From contig CM055608.1 of the NCBI GenBank assembly GCA_029379385.1, forward strand, positions 19,218,350 to 19,282,349: 64,000 nt of DNA, read 5' to 3'. A model generated the notes under the pieces. That model saw only the letters and a list, made by a program, of their open reading frames with translations. It did not search any database and had not been told where the DNA came from. The DNA is from Quillaja saponaria. Lineage: Eukaryota > Streptophyta > Magnoliopsida > Fabales > Quillajaceae. The position numbers were made by a program, and so were the translations under genes. This document shows, in pieces, positions 48,840 to 60,100 of the stretch; the first letter of the stretch is position 1; each line of letters begins with the position of its first letter.

Positions 48840-50932
48840 TAAACCATAATTAATTTTCTCATGATAGAAACCACATAGAAGAAAAAAATGGGAACAAAGC
48901 AAGAAGTTTTTTTCTTTTTCCCCTCAAAATGGTTTTGGTTGGTCTCAGGAACTAAATGAATCGAGGTCAAAGCTTCTTAGCAGAAATCAAGGGTTGAAAT
49001 AGGTGCCTTAATCAAATATCCTTAGTGCATAGCACATGGTGTTATCCACCATGATACATAAGCACATTAATCTGTAAATTTTTGTGTACTTCAATTGTAA
49101 CCATGGTAAGAGTGCATGTTTACATTTTCTACTAACTTAGTTATTCTCCTCCCATTATGATTTGCAAAGTTAGACACTCAAGTGATAATCTATCATGATG
49201 TAAGTAGATTATTAATATATCCCTAGAAGCTATATGATGAAGTGTAAAATATGATGAAATCTTGAGTAATAGGAGGTATGTTAATGACTTGTTTAAGCTA
49301 TATAATTTTCTTGTAAAATTTAGTGGTAGTCGACAATGATTGTTAGATCTTTGTCTTGAAAAATATTCTTGAAAGTCAAGTTCTATAACTTTAATGTTTA
49401 TTTGTGAGAATTAGGTGTTGATTTTTGTGAATTTTTCATAAGAAAATTATTTTGAGCCGAGAGGGTAAGAAGAGTTCATTAAAGAATTGAAATTAGTCTA
49501 CTGATTAATTAGTGTTAGAATTTGATGAACATGGTTAAATTTTAATCTATGTTAGTAAATTGCAATATTTTCTTGAAGTTGCTATTTTGACCGAGAATGA
49601 GTTAGAGGAGGAATTGTTGATTTATTTTAAATACTTGATTAGTTCAGGAAGGACTATGGTGGTGTAGCTAATAAAGATGTAAAATATTGTATTAAGGAAT
49701 TAATTAAAATTTTAATGCATCTTAATGGGTTTTTTGATGCTTGGATGAAGGTACAAGTGCAGGAATTTTATCTTGTTGTTTAGGTGAATATATGAAATTC
49801 TTTTAAAATAAATTAATATGCAAAAAGAATTGCAATATTTGGAGCAATTGAAATTAAAAACTTTGGTTAAATTTAGAATAACCGAAAGCTAAGCCTTGGT
49901 AACTTGGAACACAAGTAAGAATTATGGAATCCTAAACTTTTTGAGTGAATGTGGACAAGTTGACAAATACCTGAACAAGTGGACTTGAACTGAGGATAAT
50001 TGACAAACTTGTGGACCAAGGACAAACTATTGTATTATAAATAGTAACTCGTAAAATTTGGTAACAGGTAGATATATATCTTGAAAAATGTGATTTTCAG
50101 TGTGTGTGAGTATATAACTATCAATTGTACTCCTGAAAAACTCTATCATCCATTGATCATATGTGTAATTTTGATAAAATTACAATGAAAATCAATGCTT
50201 GGTATTTCTTATGAAATTGCATGGTTGTGTGAATGATGATAATTATAGAAAGTGGTATGAGACTGGTTGGTATGAACTATTGTAGGCTACTAGGTTGCTG
50301 AAAAGCCAACGTGTGAGTATACCTATGTCGCTGAAGCACCCATACAAGGAAGGTGCGGTTGTGATTGTACCACTTGTCTAGGATCCAAGACTAGTAGTGG
50401 ATTGAACCCTTGATTACTTAGTACCCTGATCTAACTGTGGATGTTCCCTGATAGGCTAGCCCAACCTGTGGATAGTCCATAATATTCATAATTGGTTTAC
50501 ATGCATACACTGCATATCTATGATTTTATAAAACTAGGTAGCTATCTCTTTATTTAAAATCATATGGATATATCTATTGAGTTTTCTGTCTCATTTATTT
50601 AAAAATTGTGTCTCTAATTGATTGCTTATACAGATGTTGCAATATTTATCTAGTAATGCTTTGTGGTGGTCTCGTATGCGTCATTTAGGTCATGTCACTC
50701 ATGTTCAGCATTACACATTCTTGACTGGTGAGTATGCATATAGTGGTTTGATTATAGAGGGACTATCTGATGGAGGATGTTGTATAGGTGCCTAGACAAC
50801 AGGATCCAAGAGAGGTGGAGATGTGATTAAAGAGATAGAGGATCAGGAGTAATGGTGGAGCTTCCTATGGTAGAGCCAACGTGGGAGCAAGCAGTAGAGC
50901 AGAAGTAAGAGATCATGGAGGAGGATCTATGT
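48840..50932. other. Repeat-like DNA without a supported gene
   Basis: No confident open frame. The block at 50270-50480 (several short phrases around CCAACGTGTGAGTATACC and GCCCAACCTGTGGATAG) is less AT-rich than its surroundings and could be an LTR fragment. The purine-rich part at 50780-50930 resembles a broken reading frame without a known domain. Confidence 0.35.
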
Positions 50933-52300
50933 TGTCGATTTAATGATGCAAGTGCACGTGTCGTAACAAATAATATAGAGTAGAATAAAGTGTTGATCCT
51001 ACAAAAAATTGCAACTAAAATTTAGCTAAGTACTAAAATTAAGACTATCATAATTTTATTCAAAAACCAAATTAAAGATGCAAACTCTATTAATAGACTA
51101 AACCTAACTAATGACAAATTAAACTAGAGAATTCAATTAATAAAGTTCTAGAATTACAATTTCCCACAACGCTTCACTTGGCTTATTATTATCTTATCAT
51201 GCTTAGTTATGTATCAAATTATTAACCTAGGGTTCTAATTCAATTATAACCATATCCCTATGTCTTATAAATATATCTCACTTAACCAATTAATCATATA
51301 TTCATATGAGAATTAAGTTAAGCATGACTCATTAAGATTATACCTAAATTGGCTACACAATGCATATAGGTATATTTCTATTCTATACACAAATCAAATT
51401 CAACATCATGTGTATGAATTCAATCAAGTGCTATTTCAATCAAGGCTAAACCTAAATATTTACCTTTGCCAAGGTCTTTTAGATTTTCTAATTCAATCTA
51501 ATTGATAACTAATCAACTAGAAGCATTAAGCATAAAATGAATTAAATAATTCAATTACCAAACCCTAAGTAATCAATAAATAATAAAAACCACGATTGCA
51601 TGTTGAGTTTAATTGTAATCCTAGATAATAAGTTAGTTTGTGCTACTTAGTGTAGACATAAACTCAAATAAAGTCATCGTCAAAGTAAAAAAAAAAAAAA
51701 CTATAAAAGATGGACGAATAAAAGAAAACTAGAAAGTCGTTAATCTTCAATCAATTCTCATCCAAGTTCTTTTTGCCTTCTTGCACCCTTGATGGCTTCC
51801 TTTTCTCCAGACAAACTTAGTTTAATTGTGTACTTTGAAACCCATGCTAATCCCTCTTTTATAGGCTTTAAAACCATCAATTTGAGTCCAATTCAAGTTG
51901 TTTATCGAGTCAGTGTTGCTGCCTGAAGTCAATGTGAAAAATCAATGACACAAGAGTCTGGCAGTGGCATTGGCATGTAGTGCCCTTGTCTTGGGCTCCT
52001 CTGTGCAGAGGCTTCTGGCAGCAACATGTAGTTGCAATTTTTGCGATTTTGAGCTCGAATTCACGTTTAATTTGACTTCCAATGTGACTCCTTTAACTAA
52101 TATTAAAACTTCTAAACAAACAAACTAAGTTAATATAAGTTAGAACTCATATAAAACACCCAAATCCTAGCACAAATCAATTAGGATTCAACATTCTAAT
52201 GCGACAAGGACTCAACTAATAATTCAACTAAAACTCTAGAACATTGCTAAAATAATATGAGTAAAATGATGTAAAATAAGTCTATTTCCAGGAGTTATGA
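50933..52300 (-). mobile_element. Solo LTR, Athila-like Ty3/gypsy family
   Basis: Reverse-complement copy of the LTR family at 1-1505, 5120-6491 and 21642-23040, about the same length (1368 bases). On the minus strand it starts TCATAACTCC (family TGATAACTC, second base changed). It ends with CGTGCACTTGCATCATTAA and CGACA at 50933. No primer site or gag lies beyond its end, and no second copy lies nearby on this strand. A target duplication is not evident. Confidence 0.75.
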
Positions 52301-52344
52301 TGAATCCAACTTAGTAGACATGGATAAAACCTTCTTTTGTAGGT

Positions 52345-52605
52345 TTACAATAACTTTGTCTCTACTTCAAAATTTAGTGTTACCACAAAGTTTGTAAGGA
52401 CACCGAATAGTTCCAGAATACACAATCTTGGATTATTAAATACAAAATCAAGTAAGACTTCAACACCCTTCCTATATTCAGATGTAGGAGTGGTTCCACA
52501 CTCATCAATCAATCCATCTAACTCTAACCAACCAACCTTTATGAAGACCTCCATAGGAAAAATCATTGTATAACAAATATAGGACAATGTGAAAATTCTA
52601 TGCAT
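52345..52605 (-). pseudogene. CACTA transposase-associated domain, N-terminal fragment
   Basis: The 86-codon frame includes SEYRKGVEVLLDFVFNNPR, the core of the plant transposase-associated domain. That domain sits at the start of CACTA-type transposase genes. The next expected cysteine-rich part does not follow. DNA upstream of its start (52640-52850) resembles 24800-25010 beside the other CACTA fragment, including TACATGACATAGACA. Confidence 0.6.
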
Positions 52606-53405
52606 GCTGTTTAATAAGTTAAATTTAATATTGAAGGTAAGATGGTCCTATCCCATTCAGAAAAGCAACATACATATTCCAGTGAGTTGTTTAATATATT
52701 TTTCGCAACTTAGAGAAAATTAGGCAATATTTTCCTTTTGTCTCCAAATTACATGACATAGACAATATGCAATATTGTTACTGTGTCTATATATGCACCC
52801 AAAGAATGTAGAGAAATATCAACAATTTATCAACCAAGGGAACAAAAAATTAAGCATACTATTGTAATTAATGATGTACTCGCTTTTTTAGACGGTCTAA
52901 TTTAGACAATTTAAAAATCATTATCAAATGTATTAAAATAATGTTTAATTTAACTAGTTAAACAACATATATTAGTTCATTTGTAATAATTCTCAAACGA
53001 AAAGCTATGGATTTTAAGTGTATACATTATAAATTCAGAAATCAAAACACCCCCAACAACTATTTTTAGGCAAACCTTAATAGTTTAGCCCACTACACTT
53101 GGTGCGAATTTCCTTTTGCTTCATCCCTTTGGGCATTTCCTTCCTGTTCTATTATCAATTTATCATCAACCTTGACTTTGCCAATCGGAAGTCTTTCGTG
53201 TGAATCGGAACTTGTTGATTACTTGGGATAATTTCAACTCTTAAGAATATTTAAGTTAGGATGATAAATTAATTTATCAAATCAAATTGTACATCTAATT
53301 TAATCGAGTCGAATTTTTTATCTGTCTATTTAGTTTTGATTGAATGAATCAGGTCTGAATTAATTCACGTATACATACAAAACCACATAAAACATAAAAA
53401 ATGCA

Positions 53406-53407
<2 letters not shown>

Positions 53408-53444
<37 letters not shown>
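53408..53444 (+). repeat. (AT)n microsatellite, about 18 units
   Basis: A perfect AT dinucleotide run. It creates spurious tyrosine-isoleucine frames on both strands. Confidence 0.95.
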
Positions 53445-53448
<4 letters not shown>

Positions 53449-54813
53449 TAGTTTGGGTCATGTTCGGTTGGACTTTTCCTATTATAGCATTGTGCCATTT
53501 TCGACCCAGCTCTGGTCGACTTCCTGTCGAGTTGGGCAGCAATCTAATCGGGTACCTTGCCTCAATTTAGGCGGAAGAAATACGAAGTTGTAAAAGTTTT
53601 GACACCTATATTAATGTTGGTGTTGATTGTCTAGTTAATTACCTCGTTGCAATTACTTTGTCTCAGAAAAGCGAAAAGATGTTGCCCCGTTTACCTACCA
53701 AAAAAAGAGAAACTAAAAGATGGCCCAAATCGAGGAATTCTAATCAAACATTTTAAAATATTATACAAGTAATCTCCTCCGATTTTATTTTTGGTAATGC
53801 ATGTTAATATATAGCTTGGTTCCTAGTTCAAATTAAAAGTATTTCATGTGACCAAATTAAAGAATTTTATTTTAAAGACTTTAGCAGAGCAGAGTGCAGG
53901 TACCCACTACTCACCGCTATGCATGTTGTTGTAAAGTGAACAAAGGAAACTCCCTGGTGAGGGACTGTTATTTAATGACACACCAAAAGCCAAATTAAGA
54001 TCACTGTTATTATGCAACTTTGAGTTGTGTCCCACAAAATAAGCACCAAACACATCATAACCTTCCAAAATCAATCAATATAAATGATATAATTAGGTTC
54101 TCAGTTCAATGTGGTGACTTAAAAAGCTGCAGGAAATTAATTATTGTAAGATAATATACAAAAATAACTTAGTTAAATAGGTTTACAGTTCCCACCACAA
54201 TATCATTATTTGATCATCAGAGATGAAAAGAAAGCAAAGTAAATATAAGAACAAATAAGAATGGGAAGAATCTGATGAACAACCTGAATTCCAATGTTCA
54301 ACCAATTAAATCAGAACGAGTGACGATGGTTTTTTAGGCTTGAATGAGATGTACATACTCCTAAGAAAACAATATAATGCCTCAAATTTAACCATGTCAA
54401 TAATCTGCAGCACTATAATTCCCAAAATCCCAAGCCAGCATGAGAGAGAGATAACATTAATGCATCAAGAACATTAGTAATAATAACTCAAACAGAACCA
54501 CAATTTCATAATTTTTGCAAAGAAGAGGAAGTCATTCGAAATGGAAGATGAGAGTAACTAAAATCTCAAACAAACTGACTTGGAGCTTTAAACTAGACCC
54601 AAAGATTACAGTTTTAGTAGCTAACTTCATTTGTTTAATACTCTCTACTTGACATCTAATTAACCATTTCCTCCTTCAATCTCAGTTTGATGGTTCCAAA
54701 TAAAGAGAGGAGCCAGTGACAGTCCTCCCACAAGTTAACCCAGAAAAAGGGACAAAACCAAAGAAATCCCAAATATTTAGAAATGAAAATGGGACAAGGG
54801 AAGCTAGCATGGT
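53445..54813. other. Intergenic DNA downstream of the zinc-finger gene
   Basis: No gene is recognised. The last 300-400 bases probably include the 3' untranslated region of the zinc-finger gene, but no clear poly(A) signal stands out. Confidence 0.4.
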
Positions 54814-55278
54814 TCACAATCGAAGGCTGAGGTCCAGGTTTACACGGTCAGCTTGATCAGTTTCGTGGGAGAGAACTTGATGGGTACTCAAAACTGAACC
54901 TCCATGAACGACCAGAGGAACTGAACCCATTGGTGCCGGTTGGTGGGACTGCAAGTGTATGGGCATGGGTACAGGTTGCAGCTGAACCCAATAGTGGTTC
55001 AGAGCTTGTGGGTGTGAAAATGGCTCATGTTTCGGCAGAGTCTCCAACTCCAAGCTGCCATGGTGGGTGGTAGGGAAGCTTCTGCGAGCAGCAGCTCTCT
55101 CACGCTTGTGAGCATTCTGGTGGCCACCAAGAGCTTGGGAGGTGAAGAACTTACGAGAACAGTAGAGACATGGGAATACTCGATGAGAAGATGGAGATGA
55201 CTGTGGATTCTTGGTGGGTTTTGATGATGGAGAGGGGAGGAGGTTTTTGAGGAAATTATGGACGGATGGGTCTGCCAT
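54814..55278 (-). CDS. Single C2H2 zinc-finger protein with C-terminal EAR repression motif
   Basis: An intronless 154-residue protein. The single finger has C37, C40, H53 and H57 (C-x2-C-x12-H-x3-H) and contains [10 protein letters not shown], the plant-specific QALGGH signature with which these proteins bind DNA. A basic [10 protein letters not shown] stretch follows and may act as nuclear signal. The C-terminus is LDLSLRL (148-154), an LxLxL EAR motif that recruits TOPLESS-type corepressors in this family. The layout (short N-terminus, one finger, C-terminal EAR) matches the ZFP1-ZFP8/KNUCKLES-like group of developmental repressors, usually 150-250 residues long. The start context CCAATGGC is good, and a CT-rich leader (55288-55310 on the minus strand) is typical of plant promoters. 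The exact orthologue cannot be named. Confidence 0.93.
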   Translation of the reverse strand: MADPSVHNFLKNLLPSPSSKPTKNPQSSPSSHRVFPCLYCSRKFFTSQALGGHQNAHKRERAAARRSFPTTHHGSLELETLPKHEPFSHPQALNHYWVQLQPVPMPIHLQSHQPAPMGSVPLVVHGGSVLSTHQVLSHETDQADRVNLDLSLRL

Positions 55279-57147
55279 TGGAAAGGGGAACAGCGAGAGA
55301 GAGAGAAGGGAGATTGATTTTGTGGGGGATGAGTGGCAAAAGGTTTATGGGGGTTTTTTTAAGCTTTGTTTGCATATGCAGGAGAGGAGAGAGATACAGC
55401 TTAGAGTCACAAGACTGCCATGTGTTGGCTCTTACATAAAATGACGAAATTAACCCGACAATACAACGCTAGTACTCTAGTAGTGTGAAGTTTTTTCGTA
55501 TACATTTATTTATTTTATTTATTTGGAGGGCTTAGCTTTAGTATAAATGTTGTACGGTGTTACAATCCAATTTGAAATGAGCCTAATTAGCTAATTGAAA
55601 CTCAAGCTCAAACAAATGCATGTACTGCCCAAGTATGAGCTGGTTTAAGGTGTGGAATTAAATATCACTTATTATAATGCTGTAATTAAGATATTGTTTG
55701 AATGGAATAAAAGGAAAACACGTATACACATAAAAACATTGTTGTTTGCATCTTAATTCTAAACAATTGCTGAAATTAAAAGTAGTGATCATAACTATAC
55801 TCATTATTGATACTCATCATAGGCTTATATATCTTAAAAAATCACATAAATATAAGCCTATGATATACATATTCATTTCTTATTATATTTTATTGAAGTA
55901 GTATTTATTAATACGCTATGAAAACTCTTTACAACAACTGTTCAAAGATATTCGGACTCAAAAAAATTAATGAAAAAAGCATATCTTTTTAACTATCTTA
56001 CCAACCCAACCCAAGTGTCTCTCGTATTTCTTACTTTCTAGCTTTGTCAACGAGTTGATATGAAATTCTGACAATGAGATGCTATGCGTAATGGTGTTCT
56101 GCATTTAATTCATGGGGGGAATAGAGGGGCAGAATGAGAATATGGAAAGAGTTGTACGTACGAGAAGAAAGTTAAAAGAGAATGCAGAATAGAGAGAGTA
56201 GATGAGGGGTGTTGCCTGAGTGTTTGTGTTGGACACACCCCGGAAATCAGCATTCCCAGTATCTCATTCTCTGAATGGACAGCTCAGCAAATGATGATCA
56301 GCGATAGATAAGGTTAAGCCGTGAGTGAGTGAAGGAGGAACGTGCGTAAAAAGCCAAGGGCAGAGAGACACGTACACAGGGAAATAATGAAATGATTAGT
56401 GGAGCCAATCATATTTTGATTTAGTACTTCCTTCAGAAAAATATATATTCCTTTTTACCCAGTTAAATTAAAGCTATGGTATATCATCTGTTGCCTAAGT
56501 AATACCTAGGAATATTTATGAAGAGCCACGTAGACCAGACCTCTTAAGTCATAGAAAGGGTGACATTTGATAAGATCAGTGAGTGTGAGTGAGTGTTAGC
56601 AGTGAGCAGTGACTGGTAGTTTCAGTGATCAGAGTGAGTGGCCAGTCTAGCTCTATGCTCATGTCTACAAAATACTCTCTTCCGTTGTCTATTTGTGTCT
56701 TCAAGAATCAAGACAAAATGATAAGACGATTTTGATCATACCCTTGCCAATTTTTTTTTTTGGACCAAAAACAAGCTACCCATTTAATTTTTTTTTTTTT
56801 TTTTGTCACAGTTGAAAAAGAATCCGTTTTCCTTTTTACTCCATAACCAGACTAAATTCAGTACCCATAAGGATACCAGGAATATTCACCTAGTACCATT
56901 TCTTCTTAGAAAAGCTAATTTAGGGTTGCTGGGGCCAAGACTGACAAAATTTAATCACAATTTACTTAAATTACACCAGAAGAGGAAAAAATATAGGACC
57001 CATCTAATTATTAAAGATGAAAATATTCACAGGTGGAAGAGGGTTTTGAGCAATTTGCAAATGCTGGTAGCTAAAGCAACACTTGAATGGGTAATGTACA
57101 AAAAGCCAGTTAAAGAAGCCGGCTTCCAACGAGGTTAACTGGAAACT
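55279..57147. other. Intergenic and promoter region between the zinc-finger and Atos-like genes
   Basis: It contains the upstream sequence of the zinc-finger gene (minus strand) and, at its right end, the downstream sequence of the Atos-like gene. A GTGAGTGAGTG-rich block lies at 56579-56640. The plus frame at 56803-57138 shows no known domain. Confidence 0.4.
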
Positions 57148-60100
57148 TCAATTGATGTCAAAGTATCTAGGATCCTCAGGGAAATGGTATTCCACATTTA
57201 ACTGCAATATCCCAAGCAATTAAACTTGTCAGACATGTAAGCAAGCCAAGAGTTGTGCACACACATTTTTATTTTTTTTGGGCTACATTAGGAGTGCTCA
57301 AACTCATTACTGGGAGAGACAAGTTGGGGGAGACAAGTACCAACCGTTTGAACTAAACTCTCGGTGCGCACACACATTTAAAGAGATCAACAATTATACA
57401 TCCCTGATAGGCTCCGATTTCAACCATTTGAGGAATATGCAGATTGCACTACAATCCAGCATTTTCAGGAACTCGGTTATGCAGCAAGAAGCCAAAAGAA
57501 GAAAAAACTCTTGCAGGAAATTAAAATCCATCAACATGCTTCCTAATCATGAAGAAAAAGCTACCGAGCAAATTGACACTGTATGAACTACTTCACCACT
57601 AGCCTGCTGATAATGCACTAGTCTTAAGAGAACAAACTAACTTCTTCAATGATGACTCTACAAGTTTACTGAAATTACAAACATAGTAATAGACCAAAAG
57701 ATCATTATTGAGGAAATTATGAACAATACATAGAATTTGAACCCCATTCATACAACTCATCAAACAAATGGAACTATAGAAGGAAGTAGATTTCTTACAG
57801 CATCAAACATATGCAATCACAAGCCAAACAAACAAACAAAAAAATCAAAATACAAGAATCAACAGTTGCAATAGGAAGCATGTTACTTAACAAACTACAC
57901 CATGTACTGATTAAAATAATGCTATCAAGAAATGCAGTCCAAAGCAGGAAAGCCCTCATAGATCAGATTTTAAAGCATACCTTGCCCTCATCAGCATCTG
58001 AATGGCGTTGAGGGAACACAACCCTCAAGTCATTATATAAGTAAAACCTCCGTTCCCCTTCTAGGCCTAACCCTGGCTTATCTGGAAAAGAAAGAGGGTT
58101 AGATCTGTATCTGGCACTTTTTTTAGGAGGACAAAAAAACCGGAGGTGAAGAGCATAGCGAAGTGTGCTGGAACCATTAGTACTTTCATTAATCTTTGAA
58201 CAAGAATGTGATGATTTCCCAGATTCATTGTATTTTTTATCCTGTCTTATTTCATTCCTTTGGCATTCATTAATGCCTTTCTTGTCATTGCACGGATCCC
58301 CTTTTTTATTTAAATCTGCCAAATTAAAGTCCCTTCTGTCTTCCCCGTTTAGAGGTGTTTCTGAATGAATAGTTTCAACTGCATCTGTATGTGTCACTCC
58401 ACCACTAAACTCAATGGGATGATCTTTTTGTAGGTCTAGATTCCCCTTATCTATGATCTCATTATCCAAATGAATTTTCCCTTGCTTTGACTTTATGGAA
58501 GTTGGGTTGGATGATCCCATGGTCACCTTCTGGCGCAAGAATGTCTTCCAAAATATAAAAAGGAAGGAATCAGAAACTGAAATGAAACTATAATTCAAAA
58601 AATTAAACACTACAAGGAACTTTCATGATAAAGTTAAAGAGTCATTCATAAAGTAATTGAAAAAACTTCAAGGACTATACTATCAACAATGAACACCAAT
58701 TAAAGATGAAACCAATCAGCCCACCCCAGTGGAAGCCAAGTTCTTTTCAGCACAAACCACAAACCAGAAGATGTTTCAACTCTGATTCTATCAAAAAAAA
58801 TTTAAATATCCACAGCAATTATGGGGACAAGCTTCAGTCAACACCTAGTCTCCAAGAGTCAATTGGATTATGACTTGATTAGAATGTATGGGCTGAGAAC
58901 CTGTTCGCGAACCCACACAAACAATTTAAGTCATCAAACTATCGAACAGTGGACTCTAATCCTTCTTAACCTTTAAAACACCACACCAAATTTTTATAAC
59001 CCCTGAAAAGAAGAACAGAGAAAGGCAGAGTCATATGAATTGATGCCAACTTTATGAGCAAATTCATTATAGACATTCACCTTCAATATTTCTTGGCATC
59101 TAAAAATCAATTATAATGACTTATTTACTGAAACCCTCAGGCCTGGGTCAATTTCATCAACCTCATTACTCAGTGACTGGAGATCTTCTTCCCCTAAATG
59201 CTCACTTAATTTTTTTTTATTAGATACATTATTTGTCCATATAGGCAATTGAAAGAAGTAGCAGTTGGGACAACATTCAAAAAAAAAAAAAAAAAAAACT
59301 ACGAAGTTGAAGGACATGCCTGAACATAAAAATTGTTCAAGGTAAAAATCGAAATCTAGCTAACCTTTAGGGGGGAAAAAGAGCAATTTAGCCTACATTT
59401 AAACCTAGAGTAACTTCTTAGCAAGATACCTCACCACTCACCAGCATTCTCTACACTGAAATTATAATCTCAAAAGGGAGTTCAGAGCTACTAACTAGCT
59501 GGTTGTGACATACAATAGTGTTGTATATGAAATTAAATCCCAGTATTTCAAGCAGATGCATCTAAATTATAAGAAATCTTACTTTGGTACCAGCTGGCAT
59601 GTCACTCAAGTCATAGTTGCAAAGGAAAGTGTGAAGAGGTGTCTTTTCTGGGTTGCTGAGTACCTGTTGAAAGCAATTACATCTAACAATAAGGAAAGGT
59701 ACTTATTACACAATATTTTCAGATTATTAGACGTCTAGCAACTAAAACTTGAAGAGTAAAAGAAAATATATAATGTCAAAGATGAGAAGTAAAAGGTGGC
59801 CACTGGAAGAACACTTTCAAACATAAGAAAGGAAGAGCAACAAGCAATTTTGTGATCATCATCATATATGCTAGGTTGTAGATATCTGGACTCACATCTT
59901 CCAGAAGTAGCAGAACAGGAAGTGAATAACTTAACTGACATTACATCTGACCTGACACTTGAATAAGTGTCCACAGAGTAGCAATTTAAACAAGTATACC
60001 AGTAGAAACAAGCTGAATCCTATGATCTCTACCAAAGGAATTAGGGAGAAATGCTAGCCTAATCATGAAAGTCTAACAAGAAAGCAAAAACCTGAATAAC

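Noticed and set aside
53360..53593. Tyr-Ile repeat proteins on both strands
   Set aside because: Produced by the (AT)n microsatellite.
56579..56650. GTGAGTGAGTG-rich block as a regulatory array
   Set aside because: Short irregular low-complexity sequence with no consistent spacing.
56803..57138. 111-codon basic plus frame next to the last Atos exon
   Set aside because: It is on the opposite strand to the downstream end of the Atos-like gene and has no recognisable domain.
57963..57980. Alternative end of the Atos-like protein by reading through the donor at 57981
   Set aside because: It would end after a few non-conserved residues; the splice to 57201 restores the conserved [11 protein letters not shown] ending.
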